NCBI RefSeq assembly: GCF_002646595.1
Contig: NZ_PDUD01000067.1
Coordinates: 1 to 37,501 of the forward strand
Length of the DNA stretch: 37,501 nt
DNA from: Flavilitoribacter nigricans DSM 23189 = NBRC 102662
GTDB lineage: Bacteria; Bacteroidota; Bacteroidia; Chitinophagales; Saprospiraceae
Direction: 5' to 3'
The position numbers and the translations under genes were made by a program. This document shows, piece by piece, positions 14,641 through 22,814 of this stretch (position 1 is the stretch's first letter; every line of letters starts with the position of its first letter). The notes beneath the pieces are model-generated. The model did no database searches. It had not been told where the DNA came from and saw nothing but the letters and a program-made list of their open reading frames with translations.

Positions 14641-17637
14641 TTATTCAAGCGCTTCCCGGTCAAACCGGATGCGGCTCCCCTCCCCTTCTACGAACAGTCT
14701 TTTCACCTGATCGGCTTTATACCCTTCAACCAGTATCGTGGCGCCACCGTATTCCGGCTTTTTCTGGTAGGCCGCAAATCCCTGTTCGCACTGTTCCAGG
14801 GTGACGTTGCGTACGTAAAGCATGGACTCATCTTTACTGGCCAGGGCGATCGGAGCGTTGCGGAACGAGCTATTGAATACGGTCAGATCACTGGCCTCAC
14901 CCACACTGATACCCTTGTCCCCATTGGTATCGAACTGGCATTCGAAAACGTTGACGATACTGCCCGAAACATCCAGGCCATCGTTGCCCGTCCGGAAAAA
15001 TCCACAGTTGCGGACCTCGCCCTTGCTGAAGTCGCTATCGAAAGCATCACTGAAGGTTTCCTCGAAACGACAGGCTTCCAACTGAAATTCGCTGCGAATA
15101 ACGTTCAGGGCATCTTCACAGTGGTTGGCAGCAAAACGGCAACGGTAGAACCGGACCGGCGATTCGTAGAAGTTGACCGCTCCGGTCAGGTGCCAGCCAC
15201 CGGCCGAAAGCGTATTCAGTCCGCTGAAATCCACATTCTTAAAAACGGATGCTTTACCCGAGTTGAGGACCGTAAATCCATTACCACTACCGTCACCGGA
15301 AAAGATCCTTACGGGCGCTTCCTGCTCTCCCATGGCGTTGACGGGAGAACGACTGACAAAAGCCGCTCCGTCCCGCAGGTCCAGTTGGGTACCGGCCGGG
15401 ATCTCCACCTGGTATCCCGCCGGGATATAGATGTGCCGGCGCACTTCGTGCTGACCGGGAAAAAAGGTGACGAATTTATCTTGGATCCGGTAGAAGGGTT
15501 GCTCTTCCAGCAGATTATCCTTGAAAAGCTGAGCGTAATCGGGCGTCATGGCAGCCGCTTCCCGCACGACGACCGATGAGAAAAGCGTGTCCAGACCAAA
15601 CGGCCGGTAGTAGATCCGTGCCGCGCCACTGGGTAATGCGACCGTTTTAAATACCGGCGTTCTTTGTTCGCGCAGGGCCCGGTCCTCCAGAAAACGCAAG
15701 CTGGCAAAATCATCCATCAGGCTATCCGCCCGCAGGCGGCTCGTATACGCCCGGGGCATTTGTCCCGGCAACAACAGGACCGCATCCAGCCGCTGAACCT
15801 GATCACTGCCCTCGGAGCTCCAGCCCACCACTTCTACCGGTAAGGTATGGGTGTTCTGCAGGCGTATGTTCTTCCCGTTGGCCAGCAGGCGTACCGCTTT
15901 TACGCTTTGTCCTTCGTAGGGCAGCACCATGCTGTGGATGAAGCGCGTCCGCTCCCGCAGATCGGACAGATCGGCTTCGTAGCTCGGAAACTCCATCCGC
16001 AACCATTCGCGCCGGGCCGTCCACTTCTGCCGGATGCTATCCAGAAAAGGTTCGAAAAAGGTCTGATCGGTATAGTGATACAGTCGCTGGATATAACGCC
16101 GCGTGAAAGCCGTATCCTGAGCGAGCCGGTGGAACAGATTGTCGCTCATCAACGATTGCGGATTCAGAGCGCCTTCTCCCAGGAAGGTATAGCTATCCGC
16201 CGGTGGTCCGCCGAAGCCGTCGAAGCCGATCGGTTCGAGCAGACCGGTGATCGGGTTGAAATAGTAGCGCTGGTTGTGCCACACCACCCCGTGGTAGGCA
16301 TTCAGGGCATCGCAACTCGCATAGTAGGCAGCCAGGCGATCCAGGTCAAACACCCGTTCCGCGGGGAGTTTGCCGGAAAAATAATCGGCCAGCAGGTTTT
16401 TGGCCTGATCGAGCAATGGGCCCTGCGTCGTGTCGGCGGCGAGATCGTCGGCTTCAAAGGCGGTGATATCGGCATTTTCCCAGGCCGCCGCCGAGGGCGT
16501 ATAGCCGAACATGATGAAACCATTGGTTTCCAGTTCGCGCTGGTAGGCCAGCCAGAGACCGTCCTCATTAAATTTCAGGATCGGTCCTTCCCGGCGGCGG
16601 CGCGATTCGACCAGTTGTTTGGTAAAATGTTCTTCGTAGGCATAGATGCCCCTGGATTCTCCATCCACCTGTAATTCCACAAAATCGTAGCGGGTCGTGA
16701 GAATATCTTCCTGTTCCCAGAGTTGGTGCAGTACCCATTCGTGCAGGTGGTAACGAGCCGCCGGTGTATGCAGGCTGAAAACCTTCAGATGCTTCCATTC
16801 GTAGGGATCGCGGACCTTCACCCGGAAGGACCATTTGTCGTCCGCGAGGTGATCCAGCCAGTCGCCCTTCAGGCGCAGGCGTACGGGGATCTTTTCCGTT
16901 CCGTTTCGGATGCGGGCCTTTACCCAGTCGTCGGAATCGCTGAACAGAATGCCCCGTTGGATGGCTTCACGCCTTTTGTCCGCCAGATCTTCACGGCCAC
17001 CGGGTCCGATCTCCAGATCCAGCACTTCCGGCTGGAAATCCGCTTCGGCCCAGACATCGATCCGCTCGATCTCCAGATCGTCGAAAAATACCGGCTGGTA
17101 GCCGTTGGTATACACGTAGATATTGACGTATTCGATCTCGCTGCCGTAAGGGATGTGAAAGGTGAGAGACAATTTTTCCCAGCCGTCCTCGAGGCGCATT
17201 ACTTCGTCGCTTTCGTGGTAAAAGCCGACCGGCCCCGTGCCGTTGACGGCCAGTTTACCTTCGTTGAGGATATTTTTGTACCGCCAGACCGATACCCGGT
17301 ATACTTCGCCGGGACTGGACGATTCGAGCCGATAACCAAAGCCGTACTGTGCGCTCTCTCCTTCCGGTACCCGGCAGGAAAACCAGCCCGACCGCGCAGC
17401 CTCACTACTCTGCATGTTCCCATTATCGAACTGGTAATTGTCCCGCACAAAGTGACTCCCGCGCACCCGTTCGGCATCGCAAAGAATGGATTCGCCCGGA
17501 TTCAGGCTCACCGGCTCGTAGCGGTAGTTATACAGAATATACAGCAGGCCCGCCAGCAGCAGGGCCAGCAAACCACCCAGCAACCAAAATTCCGACCGAA
17601 ATTCTTTAGAACGTTTTCGGTTTTGGGATAAGATCAT
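14641..17637 (-). CDS. CotH-like kinase fused to a beta-helix domain
   Basis: A 998-residue protein anchored by one N-terminal helix (about residues 18-37). Residues ~45-195 look like a carbohydrate-binding-type beta-sandwich. Residues ~200-560 resemble the CotH family: VRLRLKGDWLDHL, KWSFRVKVRD, YDFVELQVDGESRGIYAYEEHFTKQL with the following GPILKFNEDGLW, and a later WHNQRYYFNPITG. CotH proteins are atypical protein kinases best known from spore coats. Residues ~720-960 form a right-handed beta-helix with rungs such as EVRNCGFFRTGNDGLDVSGS. The first four bases overlap the end of the DUF4956 gene (ATGA), so the two are translationally coupled. The orientation suggests a cytoplasmic N-terminus with kinase and helix outside. 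The target is unknown. Confidence 0.8.
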   Translation of the reverse strand: MILSQNRKRSKEFRSEFWLLGGLLALLLAGLLYILYNYRYEPVSLNPGESILCDAERVRGSHFVRDNYQFDNGNMQSSEAARSGWFSCRVPEGESAQYGFGYRLESSSPGEVYRVSVWRYKNILNEGKLAVNGTGPVGFYHESDEVMRLEDGWEKLSLTFHIPYGSEIEYVNIYVYTNGYQPVFFDDLEIERIDVWAEADFQPEVLDLEIGPGGREDLADKRREAIQRGILFSDSDDWVKARIRNGTEKIPVRLRLKGDWLDHLADDKWSFRVKVRDPYEWKHLKVFSLHTPAARYHLHEWVLHQLWEQEDILTTRYDFVELQVDGESRGIYAYEEHFTKQLVESRRRREGPILKFNEDGLWLAYQRELETNGFIMFGYTPSAAAWENADITAFEADDLAADTTQGPLLDQAKNLLADYFSGKLPAERVFDLDRLAAYYASCDALNAYHGVVWHNQRYYFNPITGLLEPIGFDGFGGPPADSYTFLGEGALNPQSLMSDNLFHRLAQDTAFTRRYIQRLYHYTDQTFFEPFLDSIRQKWTARREWLRMEFPSYEADLSDLRERTRFIHSMVLPYEGQSVKAVRLLANGKNIRLQNTHTLPVEVVGWSSEGSDQVQRLDAVLLLPGQMPRAYTSRLRADSLMDDFASLRFLEDRALREQRTPVFKTVALPSGAARIYYRPFGLDTLFSSVVVREAAAMTPDYAQLFKDNLLEEQPFYRIQDKFVTFFPGQHEVRRHIYIPAGYQVEIPAGTQLDLRDGAAFVSRSPVNAMGEQEAPVRIFSGDGSGNGFTVLNSGKASVFKNVDFSGLNTLSAGGWHLTGAVNFYESPVRFYRCRFAANHCEDALNVIRSEFQLEACRFEETFSDAFDSDFSKGEVRNCGFFRTGNDGLDVSGSIVNVFECQFDTNGDKGISVGEASDLTVFNSSFRNAPIALASKDESMLYVRNVTLEQCEQGFAAYQKKPEYGGATILVEGYKADQVKRLFVEGEGSRIRFDREALE

Positions 17638-18323
17638 AATACTACCTCCGGTTGATCAATAATCGACAGACGAGTCGCCGGGGAGAGGCCGGTGATCACA
17701 TTTTTCAGTTCGTTGAGTTGCTCCAGTCCTTCGGCCCGAACGACAAAAGATAAATTTAAGCCTTTTTCCAGGGTATCCATACGTTTGAGTTCCACGTAGG
17801 TTAGCGTTTGGGTGACCAATTCCGTGATCCGGGAAAAATCGTCAATATCGGTCTGGATGTGCACAAATAGCTGTTCTTCTTGTTGAAAAGCTTTCCTGCC
17901 GCTGATCAGTTTGCCGATGTAGAGCAATCCGATGATGATGGTGAAGGCGACAATGGCCAGAATGGGCTGGTTGGCCCCGCCGGCCAGACCGATGCCGATG
18001 GCAATGAAGAGGTAGGTCAGTTCTTCCGGGTCTTTGATGGCCGCCCGGTAGCGGACGATGGACAGTGCTCCAACGAGTCCTAGAGACAGTGCGATGGAAG
18101 ATTTAACGATCATAATGATCAGCAGGGTACCCAGGGCCAGGGGCAGGAAATTGGCGGCAAACTTACGCCGGTTGGAGATGGCGTTGCCGTAGTGAATATA
18201 GAACAGCCGCAGCAGGGCGATGAGTAATGCCGTTACCAGAATGTTGAGCAGAAATTCATCCAGGGGAACGTTATTGGAAAATTCCTGAATGTATTTTTCC
18301 TGGATCTTTTGAAAGATATCCAT
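17634..18323 (-). CDS. DUF4956 integral membrane protein
   Basis: A 229-residue protein with four or five membrane segments at roughly residues 25-45, 57-76, 79-95 and 105-140. It carries the family signature SLGLVGALSIVRYRAAIKDPEELTYL, then a cytoplasmic alpha+beta tail (IQTDIDDFSRITELVTQTL). DUF4956 proteins are repeatedly found beside CotH and VTC-type polyphosphate polymerase genes, and the overlap with a cotH gene here fits that pattern. No VTC gene is present in the window. The function of the family is not established. A charged RYRAAIKDPEE loop after the third segment could bind an anionic ligand, but this is a guess. Confidence 0.85.
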   Translation of the reverse strand: MDIFQKIQEKYIQEFSNNVPLDEFLLNILVTALLIALLRLFYIHYGNAISNRRKFAANFLPLALGTLLIIMIVKSSIALSLGLVGALSIVRYRAAIKDPEELTYLFIAIGIGLAGGANQPILAIVAFTIIIGLLYIGKLISGRKAFQQEEQLFVHIQTDIDDFSRITELVTQTLTYVELKRMDTLEKGLNLSFVVRAEGLEQLNELKNVITGLSPATRLSIIDQPEVVL

Positions 18324-18648
18324 AGCTGATATAGGTTCTGAATACTAAACCGATGCAGGCAAACACATCCCAAATTTGGCGGGAGATCTACCCATTTTCA
18401 TCATTTATCATCCAAGATTGGTGATCAAACGGCAAAATAGGTGTTTTAATATAAACGGCGGGCAAAAAAAAAGGTACCCTATTCAGAGTACCGACATAAA
18501 CTATAAACAAACAAAAAACATTAGCGATTCAAAAACTGTATTCATAACAGAGGAGGCATGCAAGTGTTCACAATTTTTTCATCATTTTAAATTTTTTTTT
18601 CCATCTGCCATTGTGCTTGATTTTGGTAGATTAATGTAATTTTCGGAC
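18324..18648. other. 325-bp intergenic region between divergent genes
   Basis: No gene was found. It contains a palindrome CCAAATTTGG (18370-18379), a short inverted repeat GGTAC...GTACC (18472-18491), and two imperfect -7 boxes for the plus-strand gene: TGATTTTG at 18618-18625 and TAATTTTC at 18637-18644. It is AT-rich with several homopolymer A and T runs. Confidence 0.5.
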
Positions 18649-19338
18649 ATGAGTATTAGAAAGAGCAGGGAGGATATTTTCAGATGGTCACTGATTGGGG
18701 TCATTGTGTTGATCTTGTTGATGCGGTTGGCTCCCGTCTTTCGTTTTCTCTTAGGTATTCTGGCGATCCTTGCCATTGCGGGCCTCATCGGCGGAACGAT
18801 CTGGTATTTTGCAGTCAAAAGAAGAAGAGACCGGCGCTATGCGGCCAGCACGGAAGGGCAGATCGAACAGCGCATCGCCTTCTGCAAAGGGGAGATCACC
18901 AAACAGGAGGCCGACATCCGGGAAATTGAAGAAAATATCGAAGACCTGGAATCCCAGATCAACGGCGGCAACGAGATCGCTCCGCAAAATCGCCAGGAAA
19001 GTGAAAGCCTGATCCGGGCTTTTCGCTCCCAACTGGAACTCCGCCGCTCGAAGATCACTTTCTACGAAGCCGTTATGCGGAAACTGGAGATCCTGCTGCA
19101 CAACCAGCGCCTGGCTTCTGACCTGGAAGTAAAAAAGAAAAAGCTGGAACAACTCCGCGAAAACAACTACGAAGAACTCGCCAAACTCGAATCCCTCCGC
19201 TCGGACGTAGAAATGGATACCCTCTACCTGGACACCATCGACCAGCTTTCCCAGCGCATCCAGGATACCAATACCGTGGATGACGCCGAGATCCTCCAGA
19301 AGGAACTGGAGAAAATGACCAAAGAGCTGGAGTATTAA
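18649..19338 (+). CDS. Membrane-anchored coiled-coil protein of unknown function
   Basis: A 229-residue protein. Two adjacent hydrophobic helices (about 13-31 and 34-54) are followed by a basic stretch (KRRRDRRY), then a nearly continuous coiled coil to the C-terminus, with heptad-rich segments such as EITKQEADIREIEENIEDLE and KKKKLEQLRENNYEELAKLE. The basic flank suggests that the long coil is cytoplasmic. It does not match a family I can name. It lies 72 bp upstream of the sensor-kinase gene in the same orientation, and the repeats in that gap suggest that the kinase has its own control, so a shared function is uncertain. Confidence 0.6.
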   Translation: MSIRKSREDIFRWSLIGVIVLILLMRLAPVFRFLLGILAILAIAGLIGGTIWYFAVKRRRDRRYAASTEGQIEQRIAFCKGEITKQEADIREIEENIEDLESQINGGNEIAPQNRQESESLIRAFRSQLELRRSKITFYEAVMRKLEILLHNQRLASDLEVKKKKLEQLRENNYEELAKLESLRSDVEMDTLYLDTIDQLSQRIQDTNTVDDAEILQKELEKMTKELEY

Positions 19339-19361
19339 CATCCGCCCCCGATCCCCAAATC

Positions 19362-19398
19362 CTTATAGAATCTTTATACCGCTTATACTACCTTTATA
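19362..19398 (+). promoter_or_regulatory. Two tandem KdpE-like direct-repeat boxes
   Basis: CTTATA-GAATC-TTTATA (19362-19378) and CTTATA-CTACC-TTTATA (19382-19398) are two 17-bp direct repeats with identical hexamers, 5-nt spacers and a 20-bp register. They end 12 bp before the GTG of the sensor kinase. A TACCTTTA (19389-19396), one base off the -7 consensus, lies inside the second box. Binding here could therefore directly affect transcription of the kinase-regulator operon. A third copy lies at 21167-21183. Confidence 0.7.
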
Positions 19399-19410
19399 CC
19401 AAAAGCTACT

Positions 19411-20493
19411 GTGGGAGTTTTCGAGTACGTCAAAAGAAAACGAACGATCCAGTATGTGATCAGTTTGGGGTTGATCAGCCTGATCGCCGTCATTGCCCAT
19501 TTTTCGGTCAGCATCACCGGCTATAAGGTCGTAGCCCTCATTCTGTTGTTGGCCGTCTCTTTACTAGCCATGGTTTTCGATATCTTTCCGGTAGTGCTGG
19601 CGGCGGTTTTTAGTGCTCTGTTGTGGAATTTCTTTTTCATCCCGCCGCTTTTTAAATTCACCATCGCCACGCCGGAAGATGCGCTCTTGTTCCTGATGTA
19701 TTTTGTGATCGCCACGTTGAACGCCGTGCTGACTTCCAAGATCCGCAAAGCGGAACTGAAGGCGAAAGAGGAAGAAGAACGGGAAAATACGATCAAACTC
19801 TACAATACCGTCCTCAATTCCTTATCCCACGAATTGAGAACGCCCATTGCCACCATTATCGGAGCCGTAGATGCGCTGCAGGATAATCCCGGCAAACTCA
19901 CCGACCGGGACCGCCGGGAACTGTACGGCGAGATCGGTCTGGCCGGCACCCGCCTCAATCGCCAGGTCGGCAACCTGCTCAATATGAGTCGGCTCGAATC
20001 GGGGTCTATCCAAGCCAAACCGGACTGGTGCGATCTCAACGAACTGATCTTTCGGGTGATCAATATGGTACGGGACAAACCCGACCTGCGGGAAATCCAC
20101 TTTGACCCGCAGGAGGACCTTCCTTTGTTCCGGCTGGACCAGGGCCTGATGGAGCAGATCCTGTTCAACATTGTACACAATTCCCAGCAGTATACGCCGG
20201 CAGGTACAATCATTACCATTCGGGCCGATCAGTACGAGAACGGTTGCCGGGTCATTGTTTTAGATAATGGGCCCGGTTTTCCGGAATCCGAACTGGAAGC
20301 CGTATTCAAGAAATTTTACCGCCTGCCCAATTCCGTAACCGGAGGAACCGGCCTGGGTCTTTCCATCGTGAAAGGTTTTGTAGAGGCCCAACACGGAACG
20401 ATTGAGTTAAGCAATCAGGACTCCGGCGGCGCGCGATTTGATCTCCGGATCCCCGCCGAGGTATCCAATTTAAATGAATGGAAAAATGACTAA
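19411..20493 (+). CDS. KdpD-like sensor histidine kinase lacking the N-terminal KdpD/Usp region
   Basis: A 360-residue kinase with a GTG start at 19411, the only sensible one because an in-frame stop lies at 19366-19368. Residues 12-108 are a four-helix DUF4118 sensor domain as in KdpD. They are followed by a short coiled linker, a HisKA domain with LSHELRTP (H140), and a HATPase domain with the N-box NIVHNSQQYT, the G1 DNGPGFPE and the G2 GTGLGLSIV. Full-length KdpD is about 900 residues and begins with KdpD and Usp domains that bind c-di-AMP in some species. This protein retains only the membrane-sensor and catalytic half. It is followed by its regulator with overlap, and the downstream channel gene suggests it senses potassium or turgor. 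Confidence 0.88.
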   Translation: MGVFEYVKRKRTIQYVISLGLISLIAVIAHFSVSITGYKVVALILLLAVSLLAMVFDIFPVVLAAVFSALLWNFFFIPPLFKFTIATPEDALLFLMYFVIATLNAVLTSKIRKAELKAKEEEERENTIKLYNTVLNSLSHELRTPIATIIGAVDALQDNPGKLTDRDRRELYGEIGLAGTRLNRQVGNLLNMSRLESGSIQAKPDWCDLNELIFRVINMVRDKPDLREIHFDPQEDLPLFRLDQGLMEQILFNIVHNSQQYTPAGTIITIRADQYENGCRVIVLDNGPGFPESELEAVFKKFYRLPNSVTGGTGLGLSIVKGFVEAQHGTIELSNQDSGGARFDLRIPAEVSNLNEWKND

Positions 20494-21163
20494 AGACGAG
20501 ATCCTGATCATTGACGATGAGCCGCAGATCCGAAAATTGCTGCGTATCAGTTTGGAAAGCAATGACTATAAGGTCATTCAGGCGGCCAGTGGTCAGGAAG
20601 GTCTCGCCCTGGCGGCCAATCATTCCCCGGACCTGATCCTGCTGGATATCGGTCTGCCTGACATCAGCGGTCACGAGGTGCTGGAGCAGTTGAAAGGCTG
20701 GTTTCACAAATCCATTATCATCCTCTCCGTGCAGGATAGTGAGCAGGATATTGTCCGCGCCCTGGATAACGGAGCGATCGACTACCTGACCAAACCTTTC
20801 CGTACCCAGGAACTGCTCGCAAGGATCCGCTCCGCCATCCGCCGGACCCAAACGGAAAATTCCGATGCCCCGATCGTTTGTGACGATCTGGAAATAGACC
20901 TGATCGCCCGCAGTGTACGGAAGAACGATGCCCTCATCAAATTAACTCCTACCGAATACAAATTGCTGGCCCTGTTTGCCCGGCACGAAGGTATGGTGCT
21001 TACCCACCAGTATATCCTCAAGGAGATCTGGGGCGTTGGGCACCAGACGGAAACCCAGTATTTACGCGTTTTCGTGGCCCAGCTTCGAAAAAAACTGGAG
21101 GATAATCCCAATCATCCTACCCATATTGTTACCGAAAGTGGCGTGGGTTACCGATTCAGTTGA
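20474..21163 (+). CDS. KdpE-like OmpR-family response regulator
   Basis: A 229-residue regulator (225 if the ATG at 20486 is used). The receiver domain has the acidic pair IIDDEP (residues 12-17), phospho-acceptor D58 in LLDIGLPD, a conserved S/T position in IILSVQD and K108 in YLTKPF. The winged-helix DNA-binding domain covers ~130-229 (LTPTEYKLLALFARHEG ... YLRVFVAQLRKKLE ... GVGYRFS). The wording is very close to KdpE. The gene overlaps the kinase by 8-20 bp, so the pair is co-translated. Its likely operators are the direct repeats at 19362-19398 and 21167-21183, making it an autoregulator and a regulator of trkH. Confidence 0.92.
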   Translation: MNGKMTKDEILIIDDEPQIRKLLRISLESNDYKVIQAASGQEGLALAANHSPDLILLDIGLPDISGHEVLEQLKGWFHKSIIILSVQDSEQDIVRALDNGAIDYLTKPFRTQELLARIRSAIRRTQTENSDAPIVCDDLEIDLIARSVRKNDALIKLTPTEYKLLALFARHEGMVLTHQYILKEIWGVGHQTETQYLRVFVAQLRKKLEDNPNHPTHIVTESGVGYRFS

Positions 21164-21166
21164 ATC

Positions 21167-21183
21167 TTTATAAAATCTTTATA
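21167..21183 (+). promoter_or_regulatory. KdpE-like direct-repeat box upstream of the trkH operon
   Basis: TTTATA-AAATC-TTTATA is a 17-bp direct repeat with the same layout as the two boxes before the kinase gene. It starts 3 bp after the regulator's stop codon and ends 22 bp before the putative -33 element at 21206, a normal place for an activator site. Confidence 0.7.
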
Positions 21184-21205
21184 TCCTACCGGCTAACCCT
21201 TACAT

Positions 21206-21233
21206 TTTGCTGATCTTTTAACGCCTAATTTTG
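21206..21233 (+). promoter_or_regulatory. Promoter of the small-ORF/trkH operon
   Basis: TTTG (21206-21209), a 16-bp spacer, then a perfect -7 box TAATTTTG (21226-21233). Transcription would begin near 21240, about 17 nt before the GTG at 21257. Confidence 0.6.
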
Positions 21234-21256
21234 CATTGTAATTAAATCAAAAAAAG

Positions 21257-21415
21257 GTGAGTAAAAGAAGAAAGAGATCCGAGCAGGATGAAATTGATCG
21301 CTCGTTTGACGAGTGGGCCACCAGTGTACAATACCTGAAGTGGCCGCTGATTTTCATTATCGTTTTTATATTCTTGCTGGTCTTTTGGATCAGTGTTTCT
21401 ACTCCCAATCAATAA
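21257..21415 (+). CDS. 52-residue single-span membrane protein
   Basis: A small ORF with a GTG start preceded by a purine-rich AAAAAAAGG. The product begins with a basic, charged segment (MSKRRKRSEQDEIDRSFDEW). It then has one hydrophobic helix at about residues 30-47 (PLIFIIVFIFLLVFWISV) and a short polar tail ending PNQ. It lies between a promoter box and the trkH start, 28 bp before the latter, in an operon-like arrangement. It has no family name I recognise. Position and size recall the small accessory subunits found with potassium transporters (such as KdpF with KdpFABC), but there is no sequence evidence of homology. Confidence 0.65.
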   Translation: MSKRRKRSEQDEIDRSFDEWATSVQYLKWPLIFIIVFIFLLVFWISVSTPNQ

Positions 21416-21443
21416 GCGCCGGTCTTCCGGCGGATTCTCATCA

Positions 21444-22793
21444 ATGAAAAAAAGTATATTCAATAAATTTAGCAGATGGTATAAAAAGTATCAGGTCAGC
21501 AAATCGCCCCAGATGAATTTGGTCTGGGGATATTTCCTGTATACGGTGGCCGGATTCGCGTTGCTCTCCATTCCGCTTTTTCATAAGGTGGACATTACTT
21601 TTGTGGACAATTTTTTCATTGCAACTTCGGCGATCTCTACCACCGGATTGGTCACGATCAGTGTTTTTGATTCTTATAATTTTTTCGGACAACTGATCGT
21701 CATGCTGCTTTTTCAAATTGGCGGTATTGGTTACATGACCCTAACCACATACTATTTGCTTTTCACCACCAAACGGATCACACACTGGCACAGCAGGATC
21801 ATTGGTGCGGAATTTACCATGCCGAACACGATTAAGATCAATGACTTCATTAAAAGTGCGATCGTCTTCACTTTGGTCATGGAGGCCCTGGGTGCCATAG
21901 CATTCTTTATAGCTTTCCGACAAACGGGCATGGAATATCTACAAGCGATCTGGTTTTCCGTTTTTCACAGCGTCTCGGCTTTTTGTACAGCCGGATTCGG
22001 ACTTTTTAATCATAGTTTTGTCGGCTACAGCGAAAATGTGCTCATCAACACCATCATTTCTATCCTGGCAATTGCAGGCTCGCTGGGCTTTATTGTTATT
22101 ACCGATATCTGGTATCGGCTGGCGGGAAAAACAAATGATATTTCATTCACATCCAAGATCATAACCTATGGTTTCCTGTTTTTACTCACGGTAGGCACCC
22201 TATTGCTGTTCGCTACCGAGCCATTGATCCAAAGGTCCGGAGCTGCGGTGATGCAGTCCTTTTTTCAGGCAATGACGGCGATGACCACAGTGGGCTTCAA
22301 TACCATTTCTACGGGAGATCTCAGTTTACCTACGCTCCTGTTCGTAATCTTTCTCATGTACATCGGTGCTTCGCCTTCAGGAACGGCCGGTGGTCTGAAG
22401 ATAACGACCCTGACAGCCATGTTAGCTATCTTGAAAAGCAGACTGCTGGGTCAGAAAAAAATTACATTTTTTAACCGGATCATACCTTTTGAAAGACTCT
22501 ACGTAGCCACCTCAACTTTCATGCTCTATACGAGTATCATTTTTCTGTTCACCTTCTTACTGGCGTACTCGGAAGATTTCGCCTTACCAAAGATCTTATT
22601 CGAAGTAGCCTCCGCCCTGGGTACGGTGGGTTTGAGTACCGGAATTACCGGCGAACTTTCAACGGTGGGCAAACTGATGGTAATTCTACTGATGTTCGTA
22701 GGCAGGGTCGGTGTGTTGACCTTCGGTTTTGCGCTACTCGAAAGGAAGTCGATCGACGTTCCTGAGACGATTAAAGACGATCTGGCAGTTTGA
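21444..22793 (+). CDS. trkH: TrkH/KtrB-type potassium channel subunit
   Basis: A 449-residue membrane protein. The ATG at 21444 is preferred over one 17 codons upstream, which lies inside the preceding small ORF. Four pore loops of the Trk/Ktr/HKT superfamily are visible: STTGL (65-69), CTAGF (181-185), TTVGF (281-285) and GTVGL (393-397), each with the conserved filter glycine. The sequence PSGTAGGLKITT (311-322) is typical of the TrkH/KtrB intramembrane gate region. The protein imports K+ and normally works with a cytoplasmic RCK partner (TrkA/KtrA), but no such gene is in the window. Placement directly after a KdpDE-like pair and a matching operator suggests transcriptional control by K+ limitation. 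Confidence 0.92.
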   Translation: MKKSIFNKFSRWYKKYQVSKSPQMNLVWGYFLYTVAGFALLSIPLFHKVDITFVDNFFIATSAISTTGLVTISVFDSYNFFGQLIVMLLFQIGGIGYMTLTTYYLLFTTKRITHWHSRIIGAEFTMPNTIKINDFIKSAIVFTLVMEALGAIAFFIAFRQTGMEYLQAIWFSVFHSVSAFCTAGFGLFNHSFVGYSENVLINTIISILAIAGSLGFIVITDIWYRLAGKTNDISFTSKIITYGFLFLLTVGTLLLFATEPLIQRSGAAVMQSFFQAMTAMTTVGFNTISTGDLSLPTLLFVIFLMYIGASPSGTAGGLKITTLTAMLAILKSRLLGQKKITFFNRIIPFERLYVATSTFMLYTSIIFLFTFLLAYSEDFALPKILFEVASALGTVGLSTGITGELSTVGKLMVILLMFVGRVGVLTFGFALLERKSIDVPETIKDDLAV

Positions 22794-22814
22794 GCCACGA
22801 TTCCAGACTACTGA

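Noticed and set aside
15847-17631. 275- and 302-codon plus-strand ORFs within the CotH gene
   Set aside because: Antisense to a well-supported 998-residue protein; no domain, promoter or start context.
18472-18491. GGTAC...GTACC as a terminator for the DUF4956 or upstream transcripts
   Set aside because: Only 5 bp of stem with a long loop and no gene ending there.
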